Source of the DNA: Lineus longissimus
Taxonomy: Eukaryota > Nemertea > Pilidiophora > Heteronemertea > Lineidae
Direction: 5' to 3'
Assembly: GCF_910592395.1 (NCBI RefSeq)
Contig: NC_088317.1
Coordinates: 13,332,001 to 13,396,000, forward strand
DNA: 64,000 bases
The position numbers and the translations under genes are program-made. A model generated the notes under the pieces. It saw only the letters and a list, made by a program, of their open reading frames with translations. It searched no databases and had not been told where the DNA came from. Positions 24,501 through 36,500 of this stretch are shown here, piece after piece. The number at the start of each line of letters is the position of its first letter. The first letter of the stretch is position 1.

Positions 24501-27500
24501 GGGGGGGGGGGTCATAGATATTTGTCCGGGCTGTCATGCCCGCACATTCGCCCCGTCCGGGTATCTTGGGTTAAGCCCCCTAAGATTCTTGGGGAGTTAT
24601 TCCGTGGGTCTCCTTTTTGGGGTTCCCCTATTTTTAAATCGCAGCATTTCTTGTAATTCTACAGCGTACGAAATGTGCTGAGCGTTTACCATGTGAGGTA
24701 GTTCCCCCTTTTCTAGGAGGGGTTGGGTTCCCAGTTTGGCTCGCCCTTGTTTTTTCTCAAAGGATCTTTTGGCCATTAGCCCGGGTTGCCCCCATGCTTA
24801 TTTTTCTGGGTTCCCTTGGTCTCACCCGTTGGGTTCTGCTATGCGGCTCTGGAGACAGTTCACTTCACTACATGGTAAGTCACCGTTTACCCACCTTCCA
24901 GGGTTGTTGAAGAACGACATAAAATTTCCATTTCCTTTGGAAATGTAATTTTATTAGTTCATACCTACCCAGGTCAGACTACCCGCCCTGCCTGTCCCCA
25001 CAGCAACGGGACTTACTCTGGCGATCGAGTAAAAGGTACTGAGTAATGGCGGCTTTCACGAGGCAGAGGCTGTATTGGGGCGCCACCTAGGTGTAGCTAC
25101 GAGAACTAGCTAATCATTTTTCTATTATAAATAGATTTATGTTTTCTCGGGTGTGTCCGATAAGAGTACACATGCAAAAGTCTGACCTGGGTAGATATGA
25201 ACTAATAAAATGACATTTCCAAAGGAAATGGAAAATCTCCAGCGTATGTTATACCAGAGTTTATTGCGCAGTAGGTTAGAGTATGGTTCATTTGTCTGGG
25301 ACACGCATTTACGTAGGAATCTAGCTCTGGTTTAAAATGTGCAGCGTAGAGTGTCACGTCATGTTGTCGGTCCTGAAAAATCTTAAGCGGAAAGGCTCGC
25401 CGACCTCAACCGGTTACCGTTGTCTTTTAGTCGGGAGATAAATGATCTTACGTTCTTGCACCAATACTTTTATGGTCTAGTTGATTCTGACACTTCGCCT
25501 TTTATAACGTGATGCTCTAGGAGAGGCGATGATCTTTTGTTGCGTCAACCCAGATTCTCTACTAAAAGCTTGGCGGCCTCTTTCTTTGTTCGAGGGGCTA
25601 AATTGTGGAACAGCCTGCCACTGTACTTAAGACAATGTGAGAACCAACGAACTTTCAAAAATCATTTAACAATTTTTTACAAAAGTAAGCTGTGTTTGGT
25701 TGACTCAGACAATTACTGTACGTTTGTCGGCTTCTGCAGGTATGCCACTTGCAGACCTGCATAGTGAGACGCCGTCAAATTCTAGTCACTCTCCCGGAAC
25801 TTCGCCTTTTCTTTTTAGGAGGCTCTTTTATAGGTGGGTTAAGTCACCTTTGTGTTCTTCCTTTTAGACACTAATTTTATTGTTTTGATGTGCTACATTT
25901 TGTTCTTGTGTTTTATGCATTGCTATGATTTATAAGTTGTACACATGTTTTGAATTTATTTAGTGTCTGTATATAATAAAGTATTAATTAAATCAAAATA
26001 TTGCTGCGCGCTTAAAGAGTGATTCTTACAAACCCCGCTATTTATATTTATTTATTACCGGTCAGAACACTTTGTCATGCGGCCTTTCTCTGTTGTGTGA
26101 CTGCAGCACAATTTGTCTATAGTTTTTTTCGATTACATCAGCGCGCTAATGGCAGCTAGCGCCACGTAGCGTCGACCGGGTGCACGGCAGTAAGTCTCTT
26201 ACGTGGATGCTGTGCTGATAAGCACTATGAAAAGTATTACTGGAAACACAAACGAAGATGGACGTCTATGATAAACGTTATACAAGTCTGATGGCCCGGT
26301 CGGTAACTCTGCCGTCATCATGCATAAACTTTATACAAATCTGATGACCCGATCGGTAACTCTGCCGTCATCTTATACATGGAGCTGAAAAAAAAGCATC
26401 AATATATGTGTTCTCCTTTCCAGGTTTCCATATCAATTATTTTGCAACCATTTATTGATGTCATTTTCCAATCCTTTCTATTCCCGATAAAAGCAGTTAT
26501 TACGGAAATCTCGTGACCGGGGGATGATCATCGGACAAAGATAAAGTCTGTGGATCATGACACGTATCATCAACCTATATTTGTCCTCTCTGTTAGATTA
26601 AGATCTTGCTATCGTCGGAGCGAAAAGCTGTGTCCGACGAATAGAACTTGTACATTCAGATTCTGCAAGAGGACCTAATTTCTCATCCTTTTTGGTTTAT
26701 TTGACAGATTTCTAGTACTAAGAACACGTCCGTGACGTTCCGAGCGACCCAAGAGTATAAAGTAGGCAAGACACAGCCCGTTGCAGTCAAGGTGTACGAC
26801 TACTACGAGCCTAACAGACGACAATGCACCAAGTTCTATCATCCTAGCGGAGGGAATATCCTTCTTGCTCAGTCTTGTAACTTATTGAACAGAAGGAAGG
26901 TCTGTCATTGTCTAGCAGGTCAGTCTGAAATCGGATGAGACAATCTGTGGGAACTTTATGTCCTAGTGTATCTCAAAATTATAGCTCTTTCATATACATG
27001 ATTGGGAACATCGTTAACAAATATATGTAGGTGATCATGCTAATTCATCGCCTGAAAAATACCTTCTCGTTGGATTTTCCAATACAGGCTTGTTTCATTT
27101 TGATGAGTATACATTTAGTATTTCCCACTACCGGTAAATTGTTTTCTGATAAAAGCACACGATGCAGCATACATAAATGAGTTTATATGGGCCAAGGGCC
27201 GTGAAATCCGCCAAGACATCGCAGTTGCGAGGTTTTGACCAATTATGAATGAATGAAATGAATGAAATTTACATTTATATACCGCAAAATCCAACTTTTG
27301 CTCTAATGCGGTGTTTCAAAATATCGTCTGAACAGATGGGTTTTTAGCCCGCACCTGAAAATAGCAACAGTCTTAGCCTTGTTAATCTCAATGCTGAGCT
27401 CATTCCAAAGTCTGGCCGCCTGTACAAGGAAGCTCCTGCCACCGTACGTCTCCAGGCGATACCTGGGGATCCTCAGGAGACATTAGTCTTCGGACCTCAG

Positions 27501-30500
27501 GGATCGCCCGGAGTCACAGGATGGGAGGAGCTCGCATATGTAAGCAGGGACAAGTCCATTTCTTGCTTTGTATATGAGGAGCATTGTTTTGAACTCTATA
27601 CGTTCACAGATTGGTAGCCAATGTAGACTTCTCAGCACGGGGGTAATATGTTTACGTTTACGCGTCCCTGTGATTACTCGCGCTGCGTGATTCTGAACCT
27701 TTTTGTAGCTTGTCAAGTACATTTTCATCGGCACCAACAAGCAGGCTATTACAATAATCCAGTCTGGATATGACAGTTGATTGCACTAGAAGTTTCGTAG
27801 CTTCTTGCGTAAGGAGCTTTCGCATGCCGCCAATGTTTCGGATTTGAAATGTTGCACACTGTACGAGCTTGTTCACATGTGGGCCCATTGACAGCGTCTG
27901 ATCAAACATAACACCAAGATTTCTGACTGGGTCAGGTGACACATTGATCTTTATGCCAGCGACCATCAGGGCATGGATATTGAGTGAATTTACGACTCTC
28001 TGAGACCCAAACAACTTGATCTCCGTCTTGGTGGGATTTCCCTTGAGTTTGTTTTCCGTCAACCAGTTCTGAACTGAGGCGAGACAGTCTTCGAGACTTT
28101 TGATACGTAACATCGCTGAACTTACTTGAAGGGCGACATATAGCTGATTGTCGTCAGCATACCCATGATGTGGATGTGCACCTTGGTCTATGATAGAAAT
28201 AGAATGGGGCCCAACACAGACCCTTGGGGCACACCACAAGAAAGCGTCCTGGCTGATGACTTTTTCCCGTTTATCAGAATATGTTGAACTCTGTCAGTCA
28301 GATATGATTCAAACCACTTTAGTGCTGTGCCACTGATGCCCACAAGCTTTTCGAGCCGCTCAAGGAGCATCCTGTGATCAAGCATGTCGTATGCGGCACT
28401 TAAATCCAGTAGGACAAGAATTGCAGCTCCTTGTTCATCCACCATCATCCTGATGTCGTAGGTCACTCTTAGTAGGGCAGTGTCCGTGCTGTGATGAGGT
28501 TTATATGCAGATTGTAACACATCATGTGGGTTATTTATGTCCATGTGCTTTGTCAGACGGGTTGCAACGACCCGTTCCAATACCTTGGATAAGAACGATA
28601 AATTGCTCACAGGGCGATAATTTTGTAGGCACTCCGGGTCAAGTTGTGGCTTCTTTAGCAACTTTGTCACAAGCGCGATCTTGAGTGTCTGAGGGACTTC
28701 CCCATCTCTCAGAGAAGCATTGATGATATTCAGTAGGATGGGGCCCAGTTCATCGGCGGCCGATTTGACCATCCATGTAGGAAGCGGGTCCTGTTTGCAA
28801 GATTTGCACGGTGATTTTTTGACAAGAGATATTAGTTCGTCATGGTGAGCAGGCTCGAACTCCGCAAAGCCCTGGATTGGGTCAGCCATAGTCTCACAGG
28901 TTGTAGCATCACTGGCATTATCAGATCCAACGCTAGCATCGCTGTTATTGTCAGACGCGAATCTAAGTCGGATTTTTTCAATTTTGTCATTGACACAGTC
29001 TGCAAATCTATTTGCAAGTTCACAGGGGTCCATATGCTTTGGCAGTTTCACTTAGCGAGCTGTGTGAAAAATGCGCTTGAAGATTCCTTGCATTTCCTTG
29101 GCATTCGAGCCAGCATCATTGATTTTCTTGATGAAATATGCAGACTTGGTGGCATGTAATTGGATGTTGAATGCATTTCGTACCTCTTGAAACACTTGTC
29201 TGTGCACAGTCAGTTGTGTTTTTCGTCACATGTTCTCGGCCTTTCGCTTTTTGCGCTTCGCTTTATTGAGTCCTGTTGTAAACCACGGCTGTGAGGGACG
29301 GATAGTGACTGCTTTCACATTCTCCGGCGCATGATGATCAAGAAGATTATTTAATTCCTTGTTGTATGCATCACACAGACAACTGACACTTTGATCAGAT
29401 GCGGGCCACTTTACCTGGCCAATGTCCCCCTTGAATGCTGTCTGATCGATATTTCGAAGTTTTCTCGTAGCGATGCTGACACGTTGGTGCGAAGGCTTTG
29501 GATAGCATAATTTAGCAACAACTAAATTGTGATCCGATATCATGTCACCTTGCACCAGGCTGGAAATTACGCGACTGTCCTAGCGGGTGATGGCGAAGTC
29601 CAGTGTGTGAAGTGAGCGATGTGTCGGAAAATCGATGTGTTGGACAAGGTCACAAGATTCCAAGAGATCGAGGAAGCGCCGTACTTCCCCCTTGCCTGGC
29701 TCATCCAGGTGAAAGTTGATATCCCCGGTAATGAAGACATATCCAGGACTCATTGCTATCTCATGAAGATGCGGCGGGAATTCCTCGAAGAAAAGTGGAA
29801 CTGTGAGTTTGTTTTTCTTTGATGATGGAGGTCTATAAACAATAATCACATTTAAGCACTTTCCGCCCACACTCAAAAAACGATGTTGCATGTCTCGAAA
29901 CTTGGGGCACTCTTCAGGAGAGCAAGAAGAAACTGTCAATCCTGACTTATAGAGTATCGCTACCCCACTATAGCCTTTGTTTCCCTTTCGTGGCACCAAG
30001 GGGTTTGTATCCGGATATTGCCAGGGCCTTTAAGAACATCTCATCTTTTGCCTTTGAGGTTACCCACGTTTCCGTGAAAGCGAAAATGTCAACATCGTGC
30101 TCTATGATGATGTCCTGTATGCAATCCACTTTGTTTCGGATAGATTGTGCATTTAGAATGGCAACTGTCAATTCGGACGTCACTTTTCTTTTGACACGTA
30201 AACGAACCCCAGCTCGCTTTCCTCTGGGTCTGTGAAATGTCTTGATCGGTTCTGGCACAATGACTCTCCTTGTAAAATTGTCCAAGTTGGTAATCCAGGA
30301 GTGTTCATGATCAAAGTTCTGTTTGGATAGAGACATCAGGTAATCCCTGGAATAGGTGATCTGCATGGTCACACTTGGTGTACAAAAATCATGCGTGTAC
30401 AATACAGTATGTACAGCATGTACAAAAATGGCACCAGTGTCCAGTAGCAAAAATGAGGAAAATAAACGGCCATTAGCACTGGTTCGTGAGTGTCACAAAG

Positions 30501-33500
30501 TGACATAGGTTTGTGTGGGCGTGTGTGTGTGCTTGTTTGTATGTTAGTTTGGTGTGGTTGCGATAGATGGAGGTGGAGTACTGTGTGATGTGTGTTTGGT
30601 TTGTGTGATTGGTGTGTGTGTTGCTAGTGGGAGTATTTCCTGTTTTTGGAGGGAGAACTGTGAGAGCAGAGGAGTTTTAAATGTGCACTTGTGAATCATC
30701 TTTCAAGTTATAAGTGAATGTGGTTATATATGCTTTTAATATTTGACTGGTGGCTGGGGTAAGTGTATAGGAGTTTAGTGCCCAGTGCGCCGGAGAACAG
30801 GGTAGTTTGATGTATATTTGGATAAGGGATTTTGGCCCTTTGGCTGTGGTAGCCTGTGACCTGGACGCGGTATTATGTATGTGTATGCATTCATGTTTAA
30901 CCGATGTATTGCGGGTGCACAGTGCAGTGTGCACTAGTACTGTAGTACTTTGGTACCTAGTTGTGTTATTGTGGCTTGGTCAGGCCCGTGGTGCAAGCTT
31001 TTCTGCTAAGTAATGTTAGTTCCTTTTGTATGTTCTACTTAGTATTTGACTAGCTGTCTGCTCATTTTGTATTTGCAGTCCTCGTCATTGGCAAGACTTG
31101 CCTCAGTTGTCCGAAATAAAGAATTCATAGAGAGAGTCGATCTTGAATTGTGTACTCTGTTAGTCGAAGGCCATCGAGTTTGGTGACAGTGAGATAGTCT
31201 TATCCACTTAGAAATTGCAGTAACCTGATCTACGAATGTTCATAGATGACGATGCGTAATGAGATCTGTTTATCCACTGTAGACAATGGGTGATTTCAAA
31301 GTTGGTTTTGGTTTTAGTGTTGGGTGTTAGTGTCAGTTTTATTCTTAATTTCTACCCCTAAAAACCTATGTCTGGATAAGACCAATTCGAGGTTTTAGTT
31401 TGATATTATGGGGGAAAAAAAGTCTAGCGGTAGAAATAAGTTGGAGTCCTGTAGGTTCTGTTCACTTCTTCTAATTCAATAAACTTTCATGAAAGCACAT
31501 ACATTGACAGTTACAATTACAAATACAGATTGGAAGTCCAAATAGGTGTGTTCCCAGTCTGGAGTCCAAACCTGAATTACTCCACAATAACATTACATTC
31601 ACCAAGAAAACTAATGACATAAATTACCTAGAGACAGAAATACAAACAATGCAAAACAATTGTAAAGAGTAACATGTTTTGGAGTGGCTAATCCTACATC
31701 TAATATGCTTATTAATACTAATCATAAAACCATTGTTTAAATGTAAATCCTGACCAAGCTGTGTTAAGTCATATCAGAAGGTAAAAGTAAAATTGGAGAA
31801 TGATTGTGTTTAGAAATATAGAATAATGAACAATATACATATCTTCCAAATCATCAAAGATTTGCACCATAACATTAACACCAACATCTGGTTTTATCTG
31901 AACACCTTTAATCTGGGCTGAAACTAAAAAGAGGTTTTATTCTGCCGGTAAAACTAACACCAAGATGGACAGAGATAAAACCTTGGAAAAACCAAACATG
32001 CATGTTGTTGTCGTTGTTACTGTTGTTTCCCTATTGTAACCGCTTCCGATCTATAGTAATTTGGTCGTCTTCTTTCACGTCCATCATCATTTCCATATGC
32101 GTTCAAAATACCAGCAACTTCTTCTTGAAATGGTACGAACAACATGATTTTATTTTTTCTTAACACCAACACCAACTTTGAAATCCACTCGGTGTTTAAT
32201 GACTAAGGTGTTAGTTTTATTGGTAATACAAAATGCACTACAAATCTTCCAAATATAAAACCGAGCTAGGATTAAGATTAGACCTTGGTGTTCCAATTGG
32301 TTTCAGTGTGAAACTAAAACCTAATTTGAAATATGATAATGCTAAAACTGAGTGTCAAAACTAACACCAGAACTGATTTCATTTCTGGTGTTGTGGAGAG
32401 TTTTAGTTTTAGTCCCGGTGTAACATCTGTGGTTGTTCCCCATGTTTCAGTGTTTCCAAACAATAGGCAGCTAGAGAGACCATGACTTTTCAATAGGGGG
32501 GATACACAGAAATACTCGTCAATCTATTTTTGAGCGTTCCCAAACAATGAGGGGAAACACTCAAAAACAGAAACACTCAAAAACATTACACCGGTGTTAG
32601 TTTTGACACTAAAACCATCCCTTAGTTTTAAGCTTTAACCGGGCATAATGCTAAAACCAACAAACACCGACTTTGAAATAGGATGAAACTAAAACCCACT
32701 TCATTTCAATGCTGGTTTAATCAAGGGTTTTAGTGTTCCATTTAGTTTTAAAACTAAATCTAAAAACTGACTTTGAAATCACCCAATGATTTTGTAGGAG
32801 CTGATATGGAAGGCTGCTACAAAGCGCCACTGCAACATTACAACAGCCGCTGTATATTTTGCATGCTGAGGTATAGAAAATGGGGCCAAAACATGAAGAA
32901 GGATTTCGACAAACCAACCTTTTCTTGATATTTTGTGGATAACATGATGTACGACTGTTATTGTGACAAAATCGTATCAAGGTTTTATTCTAAAATATCA
33001 TGCAAGTCACGAACTCCCCGTCTCCAAGGGAAACTAAGAACGATCACGCGACGTTGATATTGTTGCGTCACACCATACTCTGGCGAGTGTCGTATGCGCA
33101 CGCAGACACACAGAGAATGTTTAGTTTTGCGTGACGTCAGAATCTATAGCGTGATAATTCAGTTCAATTTTGAAGTTTTCCATTTTGTTTTGTCGATGAT
33201 GAGAGCTACTACCCGTCCCGGAAAGCAGAAAGTTACTGAGCAGACGACATCTAGGTTATGGCCTTAATTCATAATGGCGTCATTATACATGTATTCGATA
33301 ATGACACTTCCAAATGACTGAAATGATCCAACCAGTGTTCTTTATTATGCCTGGGGAGGCGAGTGTGAGGGAGATAAAAGTCTGACAACTTCTACCAGAC
33401 CGGCGCAGGTGTTTTGTTTAAATGCAGCAGTCAATCAGAACCTTGTGCCCCCCCCCCCCCCCGATCAGGGTTTGACGCCAATTTAACGTCGAATTCGCGT

Positions 33501-36500
33501 CGAATCCTGACATGTAATTTGTTTTTGCTACATCTAATTCATGTCGAATAACACGACAAATTCGCGTCCAATGCCTGTGTAATGTGGCGGTGTTCATTAG
33601 TCTCTGCCACGCCCGCTAGGGGCTCGGCGGAGAATTTTTCGTTAGTAGGCAAATTCTTCCCCTCCAGTTACAACCAGTGCCTAGGTGACACAATGTCAAT
33701 AACATGTACACTGTGTATGCATTACGGCCCGGTCTGGAGTCGCGGTTTTGGCCCGTGATCTAGGCCAAGTTTCAGCGAATGTATGCATTGAATAAAAGAA
33801 ATAATACAACATACTTTATTTGTTTATTATGCAGATGTGCAGTTCAGGCGATTGTATTTTTTGACGTATGATTTTGTGTTATTTTTACTCCAAGCAAGCC
33901 CTTTTACGACGTTGACCGTAATCTGGTCGCCGCCATTTTCATCGCTTGCTCCGCGTTCTCCAATCGAATTGTTTACCAGCTTCGTCGAATGTAAGTGTAG
34001 TTTTTAGCTCAGCTGACAAAGTCAGCGGAGCTAGTAGAATAGCTGTTCAAATGGTGTCCGTCCTGCAATCCATCCATCTAGGGACCCATCTGTGGACAAA
34101 ATTGGACATTTCTGATTGGGAAGGCCTAGCCACTTCGTTGACAGTGCTAAATTAGGAGTTGCTCAAGGTGAACTCAAAAAACGAAAAATCAGCGCGATCC
34201 GACCTGTATTAAGAGAATGAGGTCCCTTTTTACCTCAGTCCACAGAGCAAATATTGTTTTCAAATGTGGCTGAATATTTTTTAATATTTTTTCATTTTTT
34301 ACTTTTAATGGAATTAATATGGTTTTAACCGCCAGTTGGCGCTGCAGGCACATTGACTGAATTTTGGCGATTTCAAATTTGGCGGTGGCTCAACTTTTTG
34401 CAAGCAGTGCCGCTGATTGGCCGATCGATAGAAGAGATGCCACCATTTAAAAATGGCGGTAGTCGCTGCTTCAATGAAGATGAGTGAACTTTCTCATGTT
34501 CAATCGGTTGATACTCTTTTAATCAACATGACCATGTACCTGAAATTTGTTTAGGTACTGAAAAGAGTCTATATAATTCAGATTTATCGATAGTTTTTTA
34601 TAATATTGCGGAAATTTTGTGCACAAATTAGCGAAAGTTGGTGCTCGTCTCATGTCATTTTAGAGCGAGAAATTTGTTGCCGTCGATCTCTACCACTGAA
34701 AAATCGCTTGCATAGCTTCGAATTTTTGTGAAAATAAGTATCTGAACTTGGTTTCAAATAGTCTAGAGAGTTACCTTTGTGGTGATACATATGGTATGTG
34801 ATAAATATTTGTGGAATTTGTGAAATTCGGTTTTCAAACGTGCCGATGATGCAAGCGATCTCGCGTGAATTTTGCAAGTCCTGATATGTCGACCGGGTGT
34901 CAAAAATCACTCGCCTAAATTCAATTCAAAGATCAAAAATAATATCTGAACTTAGTTTCAAATAGCCTACGCAATTATCATTTCGGTGATATATAATGCA
35001 TGCATGTAATAATTGATTAATCTGCCTAAAACGCGCTATTAAAACGGCGAAAGATCGTGATAAACACTCTGGTGGCGGTCGCACTAAATAACGACCGGTA
35101 GGGCCCGGCGTCTGGCGGAGAAAAAAAGGTAGCGGCCGGAGGTTGAAACGGGATTTTTATGCACTTTTAACTGTATATATATGTTGTTTGGATGTATTTC
35201 TAACAGTTCTGTAACTTTGATGACCAAGCTTGCGCCCAAAGTTGGTGAAATTGATGCTTGTTTATGGACTGCGCTAGCGACCGGAGAATTCGCCGTCGGC
35301 CATTTTGGCTACGGTCCCTGAGTTGTTGTGGTTGGCAATTTTGCAACAAATTTCGCCATTTAGGCTACGTTTGTTTACAATTATTTTGAAAGTCACATTA
35401 TGACATCGTAGTATGAATTCCACTGCAGTATCGTTACGCAGCAATGCTCATGTTTTTGGTTTGCAATCCTGTACTGTCTGTACACTGCGCTGTGCATGGC
35501 TGTACTGTAGCTGTAAAAAAGACAAAAACCATAGCCTAGCCCTATAGGACAGGCTTAGAGTATAACTCAACAAACAGGCCCTCATGATTCATTTGATGGA
35601 CACCTTATTTGATAGTACCTCATCATTAAGTCCACTAGATCCTGTTCTGTCACATGTCGTAGACGATAGACAATTTTCAAAATGTAGTACACCACTCGCT
35701 CATCTTTAAGCCCATGCAGCTCTCGGCTCACATCATGTGGGCACGGTTGGCTGTTGAGTGTTATGGTTCAGTCTGTGAGACTAATTTAAAGAGGTTACAC
35801 TTTTATTTTGAATTGGAAAACAGCCCACAGGACTGACTTTTCACTGAGTAATAAGTGTGCCCTTCGAAGGTAAAGTCTCTTTCTGGATTTGCTTCCATAG
35901 ATGCCTTGTTCAGGATATCATCTGACCGATGCCTGATCAAGCACAGACTGTATCCGGTGGTGTACATTTCCCCGTCTATGTCACCCTTTTTTATTCAGTC
36001 AGTGTTAATTTCTCTTCTCTTTTTTTACAGATTAACTGTTGTTGGTTATTGCAAGAGGAGTCGTTGGCACATTTCAAGTCAAGCACTTGCTGTTCCCACA
36101 TTCAGAGTGAGGTGTGCTTACTCGTTTTACTGCTTTCCATTCCCGGAGAGCGTTATCAAATATCTGCTGCAAGGCAACAAATATCTGCCGCAAGGCGCTT
36201 CAAATATCTGCCGAAAGGCATCAAATATCTGCCGCACCAATAAAGTTCATTTTGTTAACCAACTCTTTATCTTCTTTTCTTCACATACAAAAAAGACCGT
36301 CCCAAACATTTGGCTGCATCCACTTCATCAATGTCCAGACAACAGTCGGTTCATTTGACCATTGTAAAGCACCAGGCCCCACCTCACAAAATACACTGTA
36401 ATAATTATGTACCTTGTGTCCATGTGCATGTTATTAGTTCCACCTACGCTGCATGAAGACAAGGACTCCACTCTTTGACGTCACCACACAACTCCTTGAC

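Larger units (their letters stand above)
16122..25232 (+). mobile_element. DIRS-type tyrosine-recombinase retrotransposon (interrupted)
   Basis: A GC-rich block with gag-like, reverse transcriptase/RNase H and tyrosine recombinase regions in the DIRS order, all on +. An inverted repeat at 24928-25232 may be its right terminus. It is split between RNase H and recombinase by an unrelated 2972-bp long-TIR element (20202-23173). All ORFs carry frameshifts, so the copy is dead. DIRS elements integrate by recombinase rather than integrase and make no target duplication. I did not find the matching left terminal repeat, so the left boundary is only the first plausible codon. Confidence 0.85.

Noticed and set aside
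31070-31130. Possible C3-like exon after TTTGTATTTGCAG at 31079
   Set aside because: In the required phase it stops after about 13 codons and does not fit the NTR domain; exon 39283 fits exactly.
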